A DNA stretch of 64,000 nt from Butyricimonas muris (GTDB lineage Bacteria; Bacteroidota; Bacteroidia; Bacteroidales; Marinifilaceae). The stretch is taken from positions 124,001 to 188,000 of the forward strand of contig NZ_JBKEIT010000010.1 of assembly GCF_046365375.1 (NCBI RefSeq), read 5' to 3'. Position numbers and translations under genes: made by a program. Positions 14,922-22,900 of this stretch are shown here, in pieces. The notes beneath the pieces were generated by a model. That model was not told the origin of the DNA. It saw only the letters and a list, made by a program, of their open reading frames with translations, and made no database searches. Numbering within the stretch: the first letter of the stretch is position 1; each line of letters begins with the position of its first letter.

Positions 14922-14980
14922 ATGAAAACATTTCGTCGTCCTTTCAAGAAATCGGGTACGGTATTTGCTGTTCACTTCCT
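14922..14980 (+). pseudogene. Truncated array member (5' end only)
   Basis: Starts with the array signature MKTFRRPFKKSGTVF, closest to member 6, but similarity ends after about 18 codons, where the sequence enters the 3' end of the convergent gene at 14984. A 44-codon frame continues to a stop by reading antisense of that gene. This marks a deletion or insertion breakpoint at about 14975-14985 that removed the rest of the unit and possibly further members. Confidence 0.75.
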
Positions 14981-14983
14981 TGT

Positions 14984-16831
14984 TTACCAAAATCGAATTT
15001 CTTTGTTTTCGTGGGTGAATATTCTTTCTTCAATGCCTGTCGTGTGGTTATGAAGCCAAAGTAAAGCCCCCCGGGGGACATCGTGATACTCGAGGTAATA
15101 ATCGGGGGCTATTTGTCGTCCTAGTGATTGCCAACCGTTCAAGTCATGATAGAACAGCTCGTAGTCGTTTCCCGGGTAAATTCCGTTGCCGTCACTTCTA
15201 GGAAGGCACACGATTTTTGCAGCATGGACTGAAGTGTCAAAATCGATAATGATTTTTTTCATGGGGTCGAGAGTGATATTAGTTAGAGGGTCATTGTCAA
15301 GAATCAAAGAATCCGAGGGGGAGGTTTTTCCCTTTAATGGCTTGCCTGCTTTGTCAAGAAAGGATAGTTCTGCCATGTATACAGGGTGAGTGGTGGTATT
15401 CGATACTCGCCAATATCTGAATCGCTTGTCTGTTTTGTTATATCCTTGTGCATAGGTTACAGGGGAGGTGTCAAACTGGGATATTATCGTGTCGGGGGTG
15501 AGGAAGTTCGGATCGTTGGAAGCTTCTATCACGAGATGTTGTAGGTATTTGTTGAATGCGTGTAGCAAGTCGTTAAAAGGATATTTTCTTTTGATTGTTA
15601 TTTTTTGTCGGGTGCAAGTGTCCGGTACAAGATACTTGATTTCTCCTTTCAAGTTTAAGATGAAAGGAAAGTGCATGGGGCGCATTTTTTTCTTTTGATA
15701 ATACGTTACCAGGTAAAGGTGGTTTTTGCCGATATTCTTGAATTTGACGGCTGATTGCTGATGGGTCGTGATGTCAACGGGTTGCCACTCGAGGTTGTTG
15801 AAGACACACAGGTAGGCGTGTCGTGAGGATGCGGGTAGTTTTTTCTGCGCGGAGGTAATGACATCGGCAGTGTACACGTAGTGGTCGCTAACATCTTTAT
15901 AGAAAGGATTAAGAAAGAAGTCGGGGATGTATTCGCCTTTCGCAGGGGTGACAACTCGGTCGCGTGAATAGGTTTTTTGATATACTTTGGCTGCCTGGTT
16001 GTTTACTCCCATGACTGCCGTGTTTTTTGATTCGGAAGATACTATTTTGCACCACTGGTGAAAACCGTTGCGATTGGCATAGCGGGGGATGAATTCGATA
16101 CAGGAAGGAATGCTTGCAATACGGTGTGTAAGATTGTCTGCTATGGCGCAATGAGTACATTCCCTTAAAATGTTTTGAAGGTGTAGCTCAGAGAGTATTT
16201 GGGGATTGTTTTTTGTTATCGGTTTTGATAAAGGAATGTCATTAATGATTTTTGGCATGATGTATTTTGTATTGTCTAGGAAAAATAGGTCTTCTAATGC
16301 CTGGGGCGCGATATCCAGGGAATCACGCCATAAATCGAGGCGTTCATTCGCGAAGCGGTAAGGAAGAATGTATTCTAGGAATATGTCAAAAGGGATGTCT
16401 TTTAACCAGCTGTACTGGTGTAGTTTCTCGAAAGATAAGTCGATGTGGCGGATGAGGAAATCTGCCTTGATATGTTCCACGTCTTCTTCGTGGTAGGAAC
16501 TTTTTCTAAGCCAATCAATTTCACAGAATGATATGTCCAGCGATTTGCGGAGAAGGTAGCATCCCATGGTGTCGGCATCTATCTTTGCCCGGTATGCGTT
16601 GATGAGGTCACCTTGCAGCGTGTAGTGCCCGGGCATGTTGGCGATGAGGAATTCGGCGGCTTGTAGTTTCAAGGAATCGGCGGGGTTAAGCGAGTAGTGG
16701 TCAAGGACTTTCTCGAGTTCGCTTCTGTTTTCGCCTGCTAGTTGTAAGGCTGTTTCTAATGCCTCGTTGCGGGTTTGGCAAGAGAGTGTGGCTAGAAAAA
16801 TGATGTAGGTATAGATATATTTTAGTTTCAT
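14984..16831 (-). CDS. Transglutaminase-like lipoprotein
   Basis: 615 residues from ATG 16831 (MKLKYIYTYIIFLATLSC), with the lipidated Cys at about 18; a longer frame to 16987 runs through a hairpin and is rejected. The region around residues 225-260 (ECTHCAIADNLTHRIASI followed by RNGFHQWCKI) resembles the Cys/His core of Bacteroidetes transglutaminase-like lipoproteins; the catalytic Asp was not located. The C-terminal ~250 residues look like beta-sandwich domains (AELSFLDKAGKPLKG, ITLDPMKKIIIDF). It is convergent with the PH array and its 3' end lies at the array breakpoint. Exact activity uncertain. Confidence 0.65.
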   Translation of the reverse strand: MKLKYIYTYIIFLATLSCQTRNEALETALQLAGENRSELEKVLDHYSLNPADSLKLQAAEFLIANMPGHYTLQGDLINAYRAKIDADTMGCYLLRKSLDISFCEIDWLRKSSYHEEDVEHIKADFLIRHIDLSFEKLHQYSWLKDIPFDIFLEYILPYRFANERLDLWRDSLDIAPQALEDLFFLDNTKYIMPKIINDIPLSKPITKNNPQILSELHLQNILRECTHCAIADNLTHRIASIPSCIEFIPRYANRNGFHQWCKIVSSESKNTAVMGVNNQAAKVYQKTYSRDRVVTPAKGEYIPDFFLNPFYKDVSDHYVYTADVITSAQKKLPASSRHAYLCVFNNLEWQPVDITTHQQSAVKFKNIGKNHLYLVTYYQKKKMRPMHFPFILNLKGEIKYLVPDTCTRQKITIKRKYPFNDLLHAFNKYLQHLVIEASNDPNFLTPDTIISQFDTSPVTYAQGYNKTDKRFRYWRVSNTTTHPVYMAELSFLDKAGKPLKGKTSPSDSLILDNDPLTNITLDPMKKIIIDFDTSVHAAKIVCLPRSDGNGIYPGNDYELFYHDLNGWQSLGRQIAPDYYLEYHDVPRGALLWLHNHTTGIEERIFTHENKEIRFW

Positions 16832-16953
16832 GGTATAAATCGTTTTACCGCGAAGTAAATAATTGTAGGGTAATATTTCGAGGAAAAAGGTTGCGTGAAG
16901 GTTGCGAGTTACGTTTGTTATTGTACATATTCGGGAATACACAATTTGTAAAG

Positions 16954-16982
16954 ATATTTGCCGCATATATTGCGGCAAATAT
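16954..16982. promoter_or_regulatory. Perfect 12-bp hairpin upstream of the transglutaminase-like gene
   Basis: ATATTTGCCGCA / TGCGGCAAATAT with a TATAT loop is a perfect palindrome in the 202-bp gap between the lipoprotein start (16831) and the Fic remnant. It could terminate leftward transcription coming from the Fic remnant, or act as an operator. There is no strong T-run on either side. Confidence 0.5.
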
Positions 16983-17033
16983 GGCATTTAATCTCCGCGC
17001 TATGGCAATGAAGCCCCGTGAGCAACTTTAAAA

Positions 17034-17192
17034 TTATAACACGAGTTCATAGTTCGTGCTTCGTCCCCCTTCATCCGTTTTGCGTAATACATCTTTATTT
17101 ATCAAATCTTGTATATCACGCAATGCGGTATCGGGAGAACATTTAGTAATCTTTCCCCATTTGGATGAGGTTAGTTTTCCATTAAAACTATC
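17034..17192 (-). pseudogene. 3' remnant of a Fic-family gene
   Basis: The last 52 codons read DSFNGKLTSSKWGKITKC, SPDTALRDIQDLINKDVL and GGRSTNYELVL, the winged-helix C-terminal tail typical of Bacteroidetes Fic-family AMP-transferases (KWxKITKCSxDTALRDIQDL). No Fic motif (HPFxxGNGR) or start is present, and the sequence upstream on this strand is the end of the PH-domain gene at 17260. A deletion has therefore joined the two. It is a degraded remnant, not a functional toxin. Confidence 0.72.
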
Positions 17193-17259
17193 CGTTGATT
17201 TTGTATTGAAAATTATGGGAATTTTGCAGATTTGTTGTGCAATATTTGGGAGAAATGGA

Positions 17260-17760
17260 TTAGAACCGGGTGAAGTTTCTGTCCACGAGGTAATCGAAAC
17301 CTTGGTCGGTTTCCACGGGGATATTCTTTTCTTTGAAGGTGTCGAGTAGATCGGGAAAGTCTTTTGCCGCTACGAGTTCGATGACGTAGCTCCAGGCGTG
17401 CTTGGGGTTGGTTTTCGTGAAGACTTGGATGTAGGGACCACAATAAAGACCTCGACCTCCGAAGAGTTTGACTTTGATAATGTCGTTGTAGTTGTATGTG
17501 CGCTGCCAGCGGGTGTAGATGCTGTTTCGGAGGAGGAATTGGTCGTCCGTGAAGGTGAGGTAGAAATACTGGGTGAAGATAACCGGATATATAGAGAGCC
17601 ACATGAAGATTGGGATTAACACGAGGGGATTGAATTCAAAAGAATCACTGTAAACTTGATGCGTGATAAGGCCTACTAAACCTATGGATATATAAATACA
17701 AAGTTTGAGCATGGTTCTTGAAGTGTCGGATTGCCAAAAGGGTTGACGAAATTCTCGCAT
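17260..17760 (-). CDS. PH-domain membrane protein, detached inverted paralog of the array
   Basis: 166 residues from ATG 17760 (MREFRQPFWQSDTSRTML), aligning with the array start MKTFRQSLWNTS. Two TM segments (about 19-35 and 43-64) precede YLTFTDDQFLLRNSIYTRWQ and the C-terminal FKEKNIPVETDQGFDYL. It lies about 2.3 kb beyond the array on the opposite strand, separated by the transglutaminase-like gene, and is better balanced in base composition. It may be an older family member or one moved by rearrangement. An upstream in-frame ATG (17787) adds nine residues but lacks the family start. Confidence 0.8.
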   Translation of the reverse strand: MREFRQPFWQSDTSRTMLKLCIYISIGLVGLITHQVYSDSFEFNPLVLIPIFMWLSIYPVIFTQYFYLTFTDDQFLLRNSIYTRWQRTYNYNDIIKVKLFGGRGLYCGPYIQVFTKTNPKHAWSYVIELVAAKDFPDLLDTFKEKNIPVETDQGFDYLVDRNFTRF

Positions 17761-17867
17761 AACAAACGCTGTTTTGTGTTTAAGCAAATATAGAAATTTT
17801 GGACGTGTTTTCCAATTTTTGGAGAGAAGTGTTTTTTATGCTATATTCGCATTATAGAAATGACTGT

Positions 17868-17889
17868 TTCCGAAATGGCTGTTTCGGAA
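17868..17889. promoter_or_regulatory. Inverted repeat upstream of the DUF234-type ATPase gene
   Basis: TTCCGAAA (17868-17875) and TTTCGGAA (17882-17889) with a 6-nt spacer lie about 30 bp before the ATG at 17920, with a related GGTTTCGAA just after. This could be an operator or a short mRNA hairpin. Confidence 0.35.
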
Positions 17890-17919
17890 CTGAAGGTTTC
17901 GAATTAAACACGAATTGAA

Positions 17920-19242
17920 ATGAGATTCTATAATAGAGAAAAAGAGATCGAGAGATTGCGGGATATACGGGAACGTTCAACCCGGAACGCGCGGATGACG
18001 GTAGTTATGGGGCGTAGGCGTATCGGTAAGACACAATTGTTGTTGAGGGCGACGGAAGGGCAACCGACATTGTATTTTTTCGTGGCACGTAAGGCAGAGA
18101 ATTACTTGTGTCAGGATTTTCAACAGGAAATTAAGGACAAATTGGGAATTCCGCTTTTGGGGGAAATAAGTAGTTTTGGGAAGTTGTTCGGTTTTCTGAT
18201 GGAGTTATCGAAGGAACGGGCGTTTAATCTTATCATTGATGAGTTTCAAGAGTTCTATAATATTGCCCCTTCGGTTTATAGTGATATGCAACGGCATTGG
18301 GATTTGAATAAGGACGAGAGCAAGATAAATTTGTTATTGAGTGGATCGGTGTATTCCTTGATGCATAAGATATTCGAGAATTCGAAAGAGCCTCTTTTCG
18401 GGCGTTCTACCGGGATGTTGATGGTGCGTCCTTTTGAAACTTCCGTGTTGAAGGAAATTCTCGCGGAACATAATCCGGAGTACACGACGGAGGATTTATT
18501 GGCTTTGTACGCGTTCACGGGTGGAGTGGCGAAGTATGTGCAATTGTTGATGGATGCCGGTGCGTGTACCGTGGAGGCGATGCTTGATTACATCGTGAGG
18601 GAGGATTCGACTTTTATACCCGAAGGGAAAAATATGCTCGTGGAGGAGTTCGGGAAAGAGTACACGAATTATTTTACTATTCTTTCGGCTATCGCGAGGG
18701 GGGAAAACACGAGAGCGAAGATAGAAGCGGTGGTGAACCGCGAGGTGGGAGGATATTTGACGAAGTTGGAAGGGGATTACGGGTTGATATCTAAGGTTAC
18801 TCCTATTTTTTCTAAAGTGGAAACCAAGAATGTGCGCTATACGCTAGAGGATAACTTTTTGACATTTTGGTTCCGGTTCGTGTATAAATACAGTTATATG
18901 ATAGAAATCGGTGCTTATGGTCAGTTGAGGGAGGTGATCGAGCGGGATTATCCCGTGTTTAGCGGAAAGATTTTGGAACGTTATTTTCGGACAAAGTTGG
19001 TTGAACAGAAAAGGTTTACCCGAATAGGTGGATATTGGGACAGGAAGGGGGAAAACGAGATTGATCTGGTGGCGGTCAATGAATTGGAGAATACAGCAGA
19101 GATTATCGAGATAAAGCGTAACGCGACCAAAATTAACATGAACCAATTGAATGAAAAGAGCGTGCAGTTCCGTAGGGTTGTCGGTAAGGAATTGGAGGGT
19201 TACACGATTCAATTGAGGGGACTCTCGATGGAGGATATGTAA
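17920..19242 (+). CDS. AAA-type ATPase with DUF234/PD-(D/E)xK-like C terminus
   Basis: 440 residues. The Walker A is GRRRIGKTQLLLRA (about 31-44) and the Walker B LIIDEFQEF (about 106). A winged-helix region follows (IARGENTRAKIEAVVNREVG), then a C-terminal domain with GENEIDLVAVNELENTAEII and EIKRNAT, where D and ExK fit a PD-(D/E)xK nuclease-like fold (DUF234). This is the common archaeal-type ATPase family of Bacteroidetes; its role is not established, though the fold suggests nucleic-acid interaction. It is a single gene ending in the hairpin shared with the convergent ABC operon. Confidence 0.85.
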   Translation: MRFYNREKEIERLRDIRERSTRNARMTVVMGRRRIGKTQLLLRATEGQPTLYFFVARKAENYLCQDFQQEIKDKLGIPLLGEISSFGKLFGFLMELSKERAFNLIIDEFQEFYNIAPSVYSDMQRHWDLNKDESKINLLLSGSVYSLMHKIFENSKEPLFGRSTGMLMVRPFETSVLKEILAEHNPEYTTEDLLALYAFTGGVAKYVQLLMDAGACTVEAMLDYIVREDSTFIPEGKNMLVEEFGKEYTNYFTILSAIARGENTRAKIEAVVNREVGGYLTKLEGDYGLISKVTPIFSKVETKNVRYTLEDNFLTFWFRFVYKYSYMIEIGAYGQLREVIERDYPVFSGKILERYFRTKLVEQKRFTRIGGYWDRKGENEIDLVAVNELENTAEIIEIKRNATKINMNQLNEKSVQFRRVVGKELEGYTIQLRGLSMEDM

Positions 19243-19279
19243 TAATAGTAATGCCGCCCATGAGGCGGCATTACTATTA
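19243..19279. terminator. Bidirectional hairpin terminator
   Basis: TAATAGTAATGCCGCC and GGCGGCATTACTATTA form a perfect 16-bp stem with a CATGA loop between two convergent genes. The stop codon of the ABC permease (19277-19279) is inside the right arm and the ATPase stop abuts the left arm. Confidence 0.85.
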
Positions 19280-19978
19280 TATGAATTTTTCCCGGTGGCG
19301 GGTGTTGTTCAGACCGATGATGATAAAGAGGGCAGAAGCGATCAACATGTTTATCCGGCAATGGAAAACGGCGTTGAAGAATATCTGCGGGTTTTTATCG
19401 AGGGGAACATCGTATGGATTGAGGAAGATGTTCCATTGGCTGGCACCGAGGCTTTCTTTCATCATAAAGAGGATCAACCCGATGATGATAATGACCACGG
19501 AGGTTCCGTTGCCGTTCTTGATGGTGGTGCTCAGCATGAAGGAGAGCGTACCGATAAAGAGGGCGGGAACCATAGCTTGCAGGGCGAGGTTCATCGGGGG
19601 AATGGACACGATGGCGAGATCCGTGAGCAATGCAAGGATCAACGTGATGACGAAGCAGATGACATACGAGATCAAGAGCCGGAATAACCAAACTTTGTAG
19701 CTGTAGTTAGGGATCCCGAAGATGATTTCGACGATTTTGGCATCTTGGTCATTTTGTAACCCGAAGCACATGGGGTAGAAGACGAGCAGGATGCTCGGCA
19801 GCATCAGCATCGAGTAGGCGGTTGCTTGGGTGATCTCGTCATCGCCCAGCAGGTACACCACCACGGTGATGATAAAGAACACGAGGGCACTCAACATGAA
19901 GTACAGGAATTTGTTCCCGAAGATGATCTTGATGTTGTATTGTACCAGTTTCTGTATCGCTATCCAAAATTGAAGCAT
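19277..19978 (-). CDS. ABC-2-type transporter permease
   Basis: 233 residues with six hydrophobic segments (FLYFMLSALVFFIITVVVYL; MLMLPSILLVFYPMCFGL; LLISYVICFVITLILALL; and others), typical of a short ABC-2 membrane subunit. Last gene of the seven-gene export operon, 15 bp after the RND-ABC fusion gene. The fusion protein carries an ABC ATPase at its C terminus, so this permease is its most likely membrane partner. Substrate unknown. Confidence 0.83.
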   Translation of the reverse strand: MLQFWIAIQKLVQYNIKIIFGNKFLYFMLSALVFFIITVVVYLLGDDEITQATAYSMLMLPSILLVFYPMCFGLQNDQDAKIVEIIFGIPNYSYKVWLFRLLISYVICFVITLILALLTDLAIVSIPPMNLALQAMVPALFIGTLSFMLSTTIKNGNGTSVVIIIIGLILFMMKESLGASQWNIFLNPYDVPLDKNPQIFFNAVFHCRINMLIASALFIIIGLNNTRHREKFI

Positions 19979-19993
19979 AATTGGGGGTGCGTT

Positions 19994-22900
19994 TTATTGG
20001 GTTATAATTTGTTCTTTGTTCTCTATTTTGACGGTTCTCAACAGCCACAAGTAGGAGTCTTCCAGCGCGGGGAGTATCCGTTCGGCGTTCTCGGCGGGCT
20101 TGCGCTCGCTGAGGCAACGTACTTTGATCATATCGCCTTGGCGGATGTGGTGAACGACGAGCAGGTCGGACGGGAGTTTGGCAAAATCCCGTACCGGTAC
20201 TTCGAATGTCCACGTGACATCCTTGGCTATGTTGGCCATATCGGAAGGAGTACCGTGATATTTCAGTTCTCCTTTGTTGATAACGCCCACTTGATTACAG
20301 GAGCTGGCGATATCCTCGATAATGTGGGTGGAGAAAATCACGATTCGGTTACGCGACAGTTCCACGAGCAGGTTCCGGAAGCGGATTCTTTCCCGCGGGT
20401 CGAGTCCCGCCGTGGGTTCGTCTACCACGAGGATACGCGGCAGGTTGAGCAACGTTTGGGCGATACCGATACGCTGTTTCATACCACCGGAGAATCCCCC
20501 GATTTTCTTATCCTTGTTCTCGTACATGTGAACGGCGGAAAGCACTTCGGCGATCCGGTTCTGGCGTACACGCTTGTTGTAGATGCCTTTCAACAGAGCC
20601 TGATATTCGAGAAATTCCCAAGCCGTGAGGTTCTCGTAGGTTCCGAATTCCTGCGGCAGGTAACCGATCAGACCTTGCAACTCTTCCCGTTTCTTCTGGG
20701 TGTCGATACCGTTGATAAATATCTTGCCGTAGCTTTGCTCGAAAATACCGCAGATGATACGCATCAGCGTGGTTTTACCCGCTCCGTTGGGACCGAGGAG
20801 TCCGAACATTCCGGTATGGATTTCCATGGAAACGGAACTTAACGCCTTGAACGGTTTTTTCTTCACGCCGATGAACGGAGCCTTGGAAGCCATACGGAAT
20901 ATGGTTTTCTTCAACATACGGAAGCGACCGTCAATCAGATCAATATTAATGTTCTCCTTGTTAATCTTGTTGGACAAGTATCTTGCCGCAATACCGATAT
21001 ACCAGAACATACCGAGGAAAATAGCTCCCCCGCTATTGTCGAACTTGTTGCTCGACCAGTAGAGGATAACGAAAGGTCCCGCGTAATAGATGGCGATAGC
21101 GATGATGCGCAAGAGCTTGGCAATCATCTTATCGTTCCGGTTTTCACAAAATTCCCGGAAGATATTCATGGTGCCGAGGGTCATGATCCACGTGATGAAA
21201 GCGAAGATGACCGCCCACAAGAATAATACTTGATAACTGAATGTGAAGTAATACATGAAGCCGAGGATGGGTAGCGACCATAGCAGGGGTTGCAGGTCTT
21301 TCCACTCCCGGTATTGCTCTTTCAAGCCCAGACGTTCCCTGATTTTCAGCCCGGAAGTCCATTCCCGCTCGAAACGGGAGGGGCGACCGTATATCTTCAC
21401 GAGATTGCATACTTTGATTTCCAGTTCCTCGTCGGCAGGGATGATGTTGCTTTGGGCACGGCGAAGACTGTCCTCAAGGAACCACGTGATGCCCGGTACC
21501 AGTATAACGGTCAGAATGACATAAAGTATTCGGTCGAGCACTGTATATGTCCAGAAATAGACACAAGTGAGTGCCACGATGAATGCCGCGATTTGTATGA
21601 TTTTCATCACCCAGCTTTGCGAGTGCAGGCGGGCAAGGGCGTCTTCCATACCGGAGTAGAGCGTGGGGATAATAACTAGAGTCAACAATGTACTCATAGT
21701 CAATCCGCCTATTACAGTGATCGCGAACGGGGCGCCTAGTCCGGACACGTATTCTCCCGTGCCGAGAGCCAACGGAACCATAGCCACGATGGTCGTGATT
21801 GCCGTGATTAGGATAGGTCGCAGGCGGGATAGGCCGGAGGTTATGATAGCGCGTTGCTTCCGGTTGCCCGTGCGGCGTAGCAATGAGGTATAATCTATAA
21901 GGATGATACTGTTGTTTACCACGATACCGATCAGGATGATAAAGCCGATAAAGACATTGGCATTCATCAACGGGTTGCTCGTGAACAATAATGCCAATAA
22001 CGAGCCGATTGCTGCCAACGGGATCGTGAACATCAGCACGATAGGGGCTGATATCGATTCGAACACGGAAGCGAGTATCATGTAAATAAGGACGAATGCG
22101 GCCAGTATAAGGAAAGTGAAATCATCCATTTCGTTTTCCTCGTGAACGACTTGTACGGCGATACCGGCAGGGACATCCAAGCCTTGCACTAGCTCGTCAA
22201 TCTCTTCCCGTGCCGCTTCAAGCAGAGGTTTCGATTCGTTGATATCCGAGTTGAAAGCGTAATAGAGAGTGACTTCCTTCTCTTGGTTAATACGAATGAT
22301 GCTTCCTTTGTCCCGTCCGAGGTTGATGCGGGCGAAATCACGTAATTCTACCAGTCCGTTTTTGGAGTTCGTCACCTGCATATTGCGCAGATCCTCAAGC
22401 GTACGGGTTTGTGTAGTCTTGTCTTTTTCGTCATACGTGGCGTCCCGGATAATGATATCATATTCTTCGTCACCCGCTTTGTATTTTGTGGATGCCGTGC
22501 TTTCGGGACCGAAATTATTGAGTTCATTTGCCACGTTGCCGGGAGTGATGTCGTTGACTCCCATCAAGTACTGGTCAAAGAACATTTTTGCCACAGAACT
22601 ACCCGATTGACTGCTGACATTGGAATAAGAAATATTGTCAAGGTCTTCGAATTGGTATTTCAAGTATTCGGCAAAATTTGTCATAGCCTCGAAATCCTGT
22701 CCTTTGATAATGACCTTCTCGCTTTGGCTCCCGATATTCATCAGGCGAAGCAGTGAGGCGTTGCCCAACATGCCGCCACCACCTCTCTCGGCGGTTTCTG
22801 TTGCTTGAAGGCTGATTTGGGATTTGGATATGTTTACTTTCTCTGCCAGCCTTACTAATTCGTCTTTCAGCTGTGGGATAGATTTATTGTTGATTTTTTC

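Larger units (their letters stand above)
10569..14980 (+). repeat. Tandem array of paralogous 2-TM/PH-domain genes
   Basis: Nine complete units in eight genes plus one truncated unit lie head to tail on the plus strand. Each begins with a near-identical 5' end (ATGAAAATATTTCGTCGTCC or close variants). Each encodes MK(I/T)FR, two membrane segments and a PH-like domain ending in a KG(I/V)xVET motif. The 3' halves of some pairs are nearly identical while the TM-coding 5' parts diverge. The whole array is visibly richer in A+T than the flanking genes. Confidence 0.9.

Noticed and set aside
10569..14980. Array considered as a CRISPR or non-coding satellite
   Set aside because: The repeat unit is ~470 bp of coding sequence with conserved protein motifs; there are no short repeat/spacer units.
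16832..16987. N-terminal extension of the transglutaminase-like lipoprotein to 16987
   Set aside because: It would bury a clear lipoprotein signal (FLATLSC) and spans a palindrome; ATG 16831 is preferred.
17034..17192. Fic remnant as an active toxin
   Set aside because: Only the C-terminal winged-helix tail remains; the catalytic HPFxxGNGR motif is absent.
19826..20842. 338-codon plus-strand open frame
   Set aside because: It is antisense to the ABC ATPase end of the RND-ABC fusion; composition is His/Arg-rich shadow and no family motif is seen.
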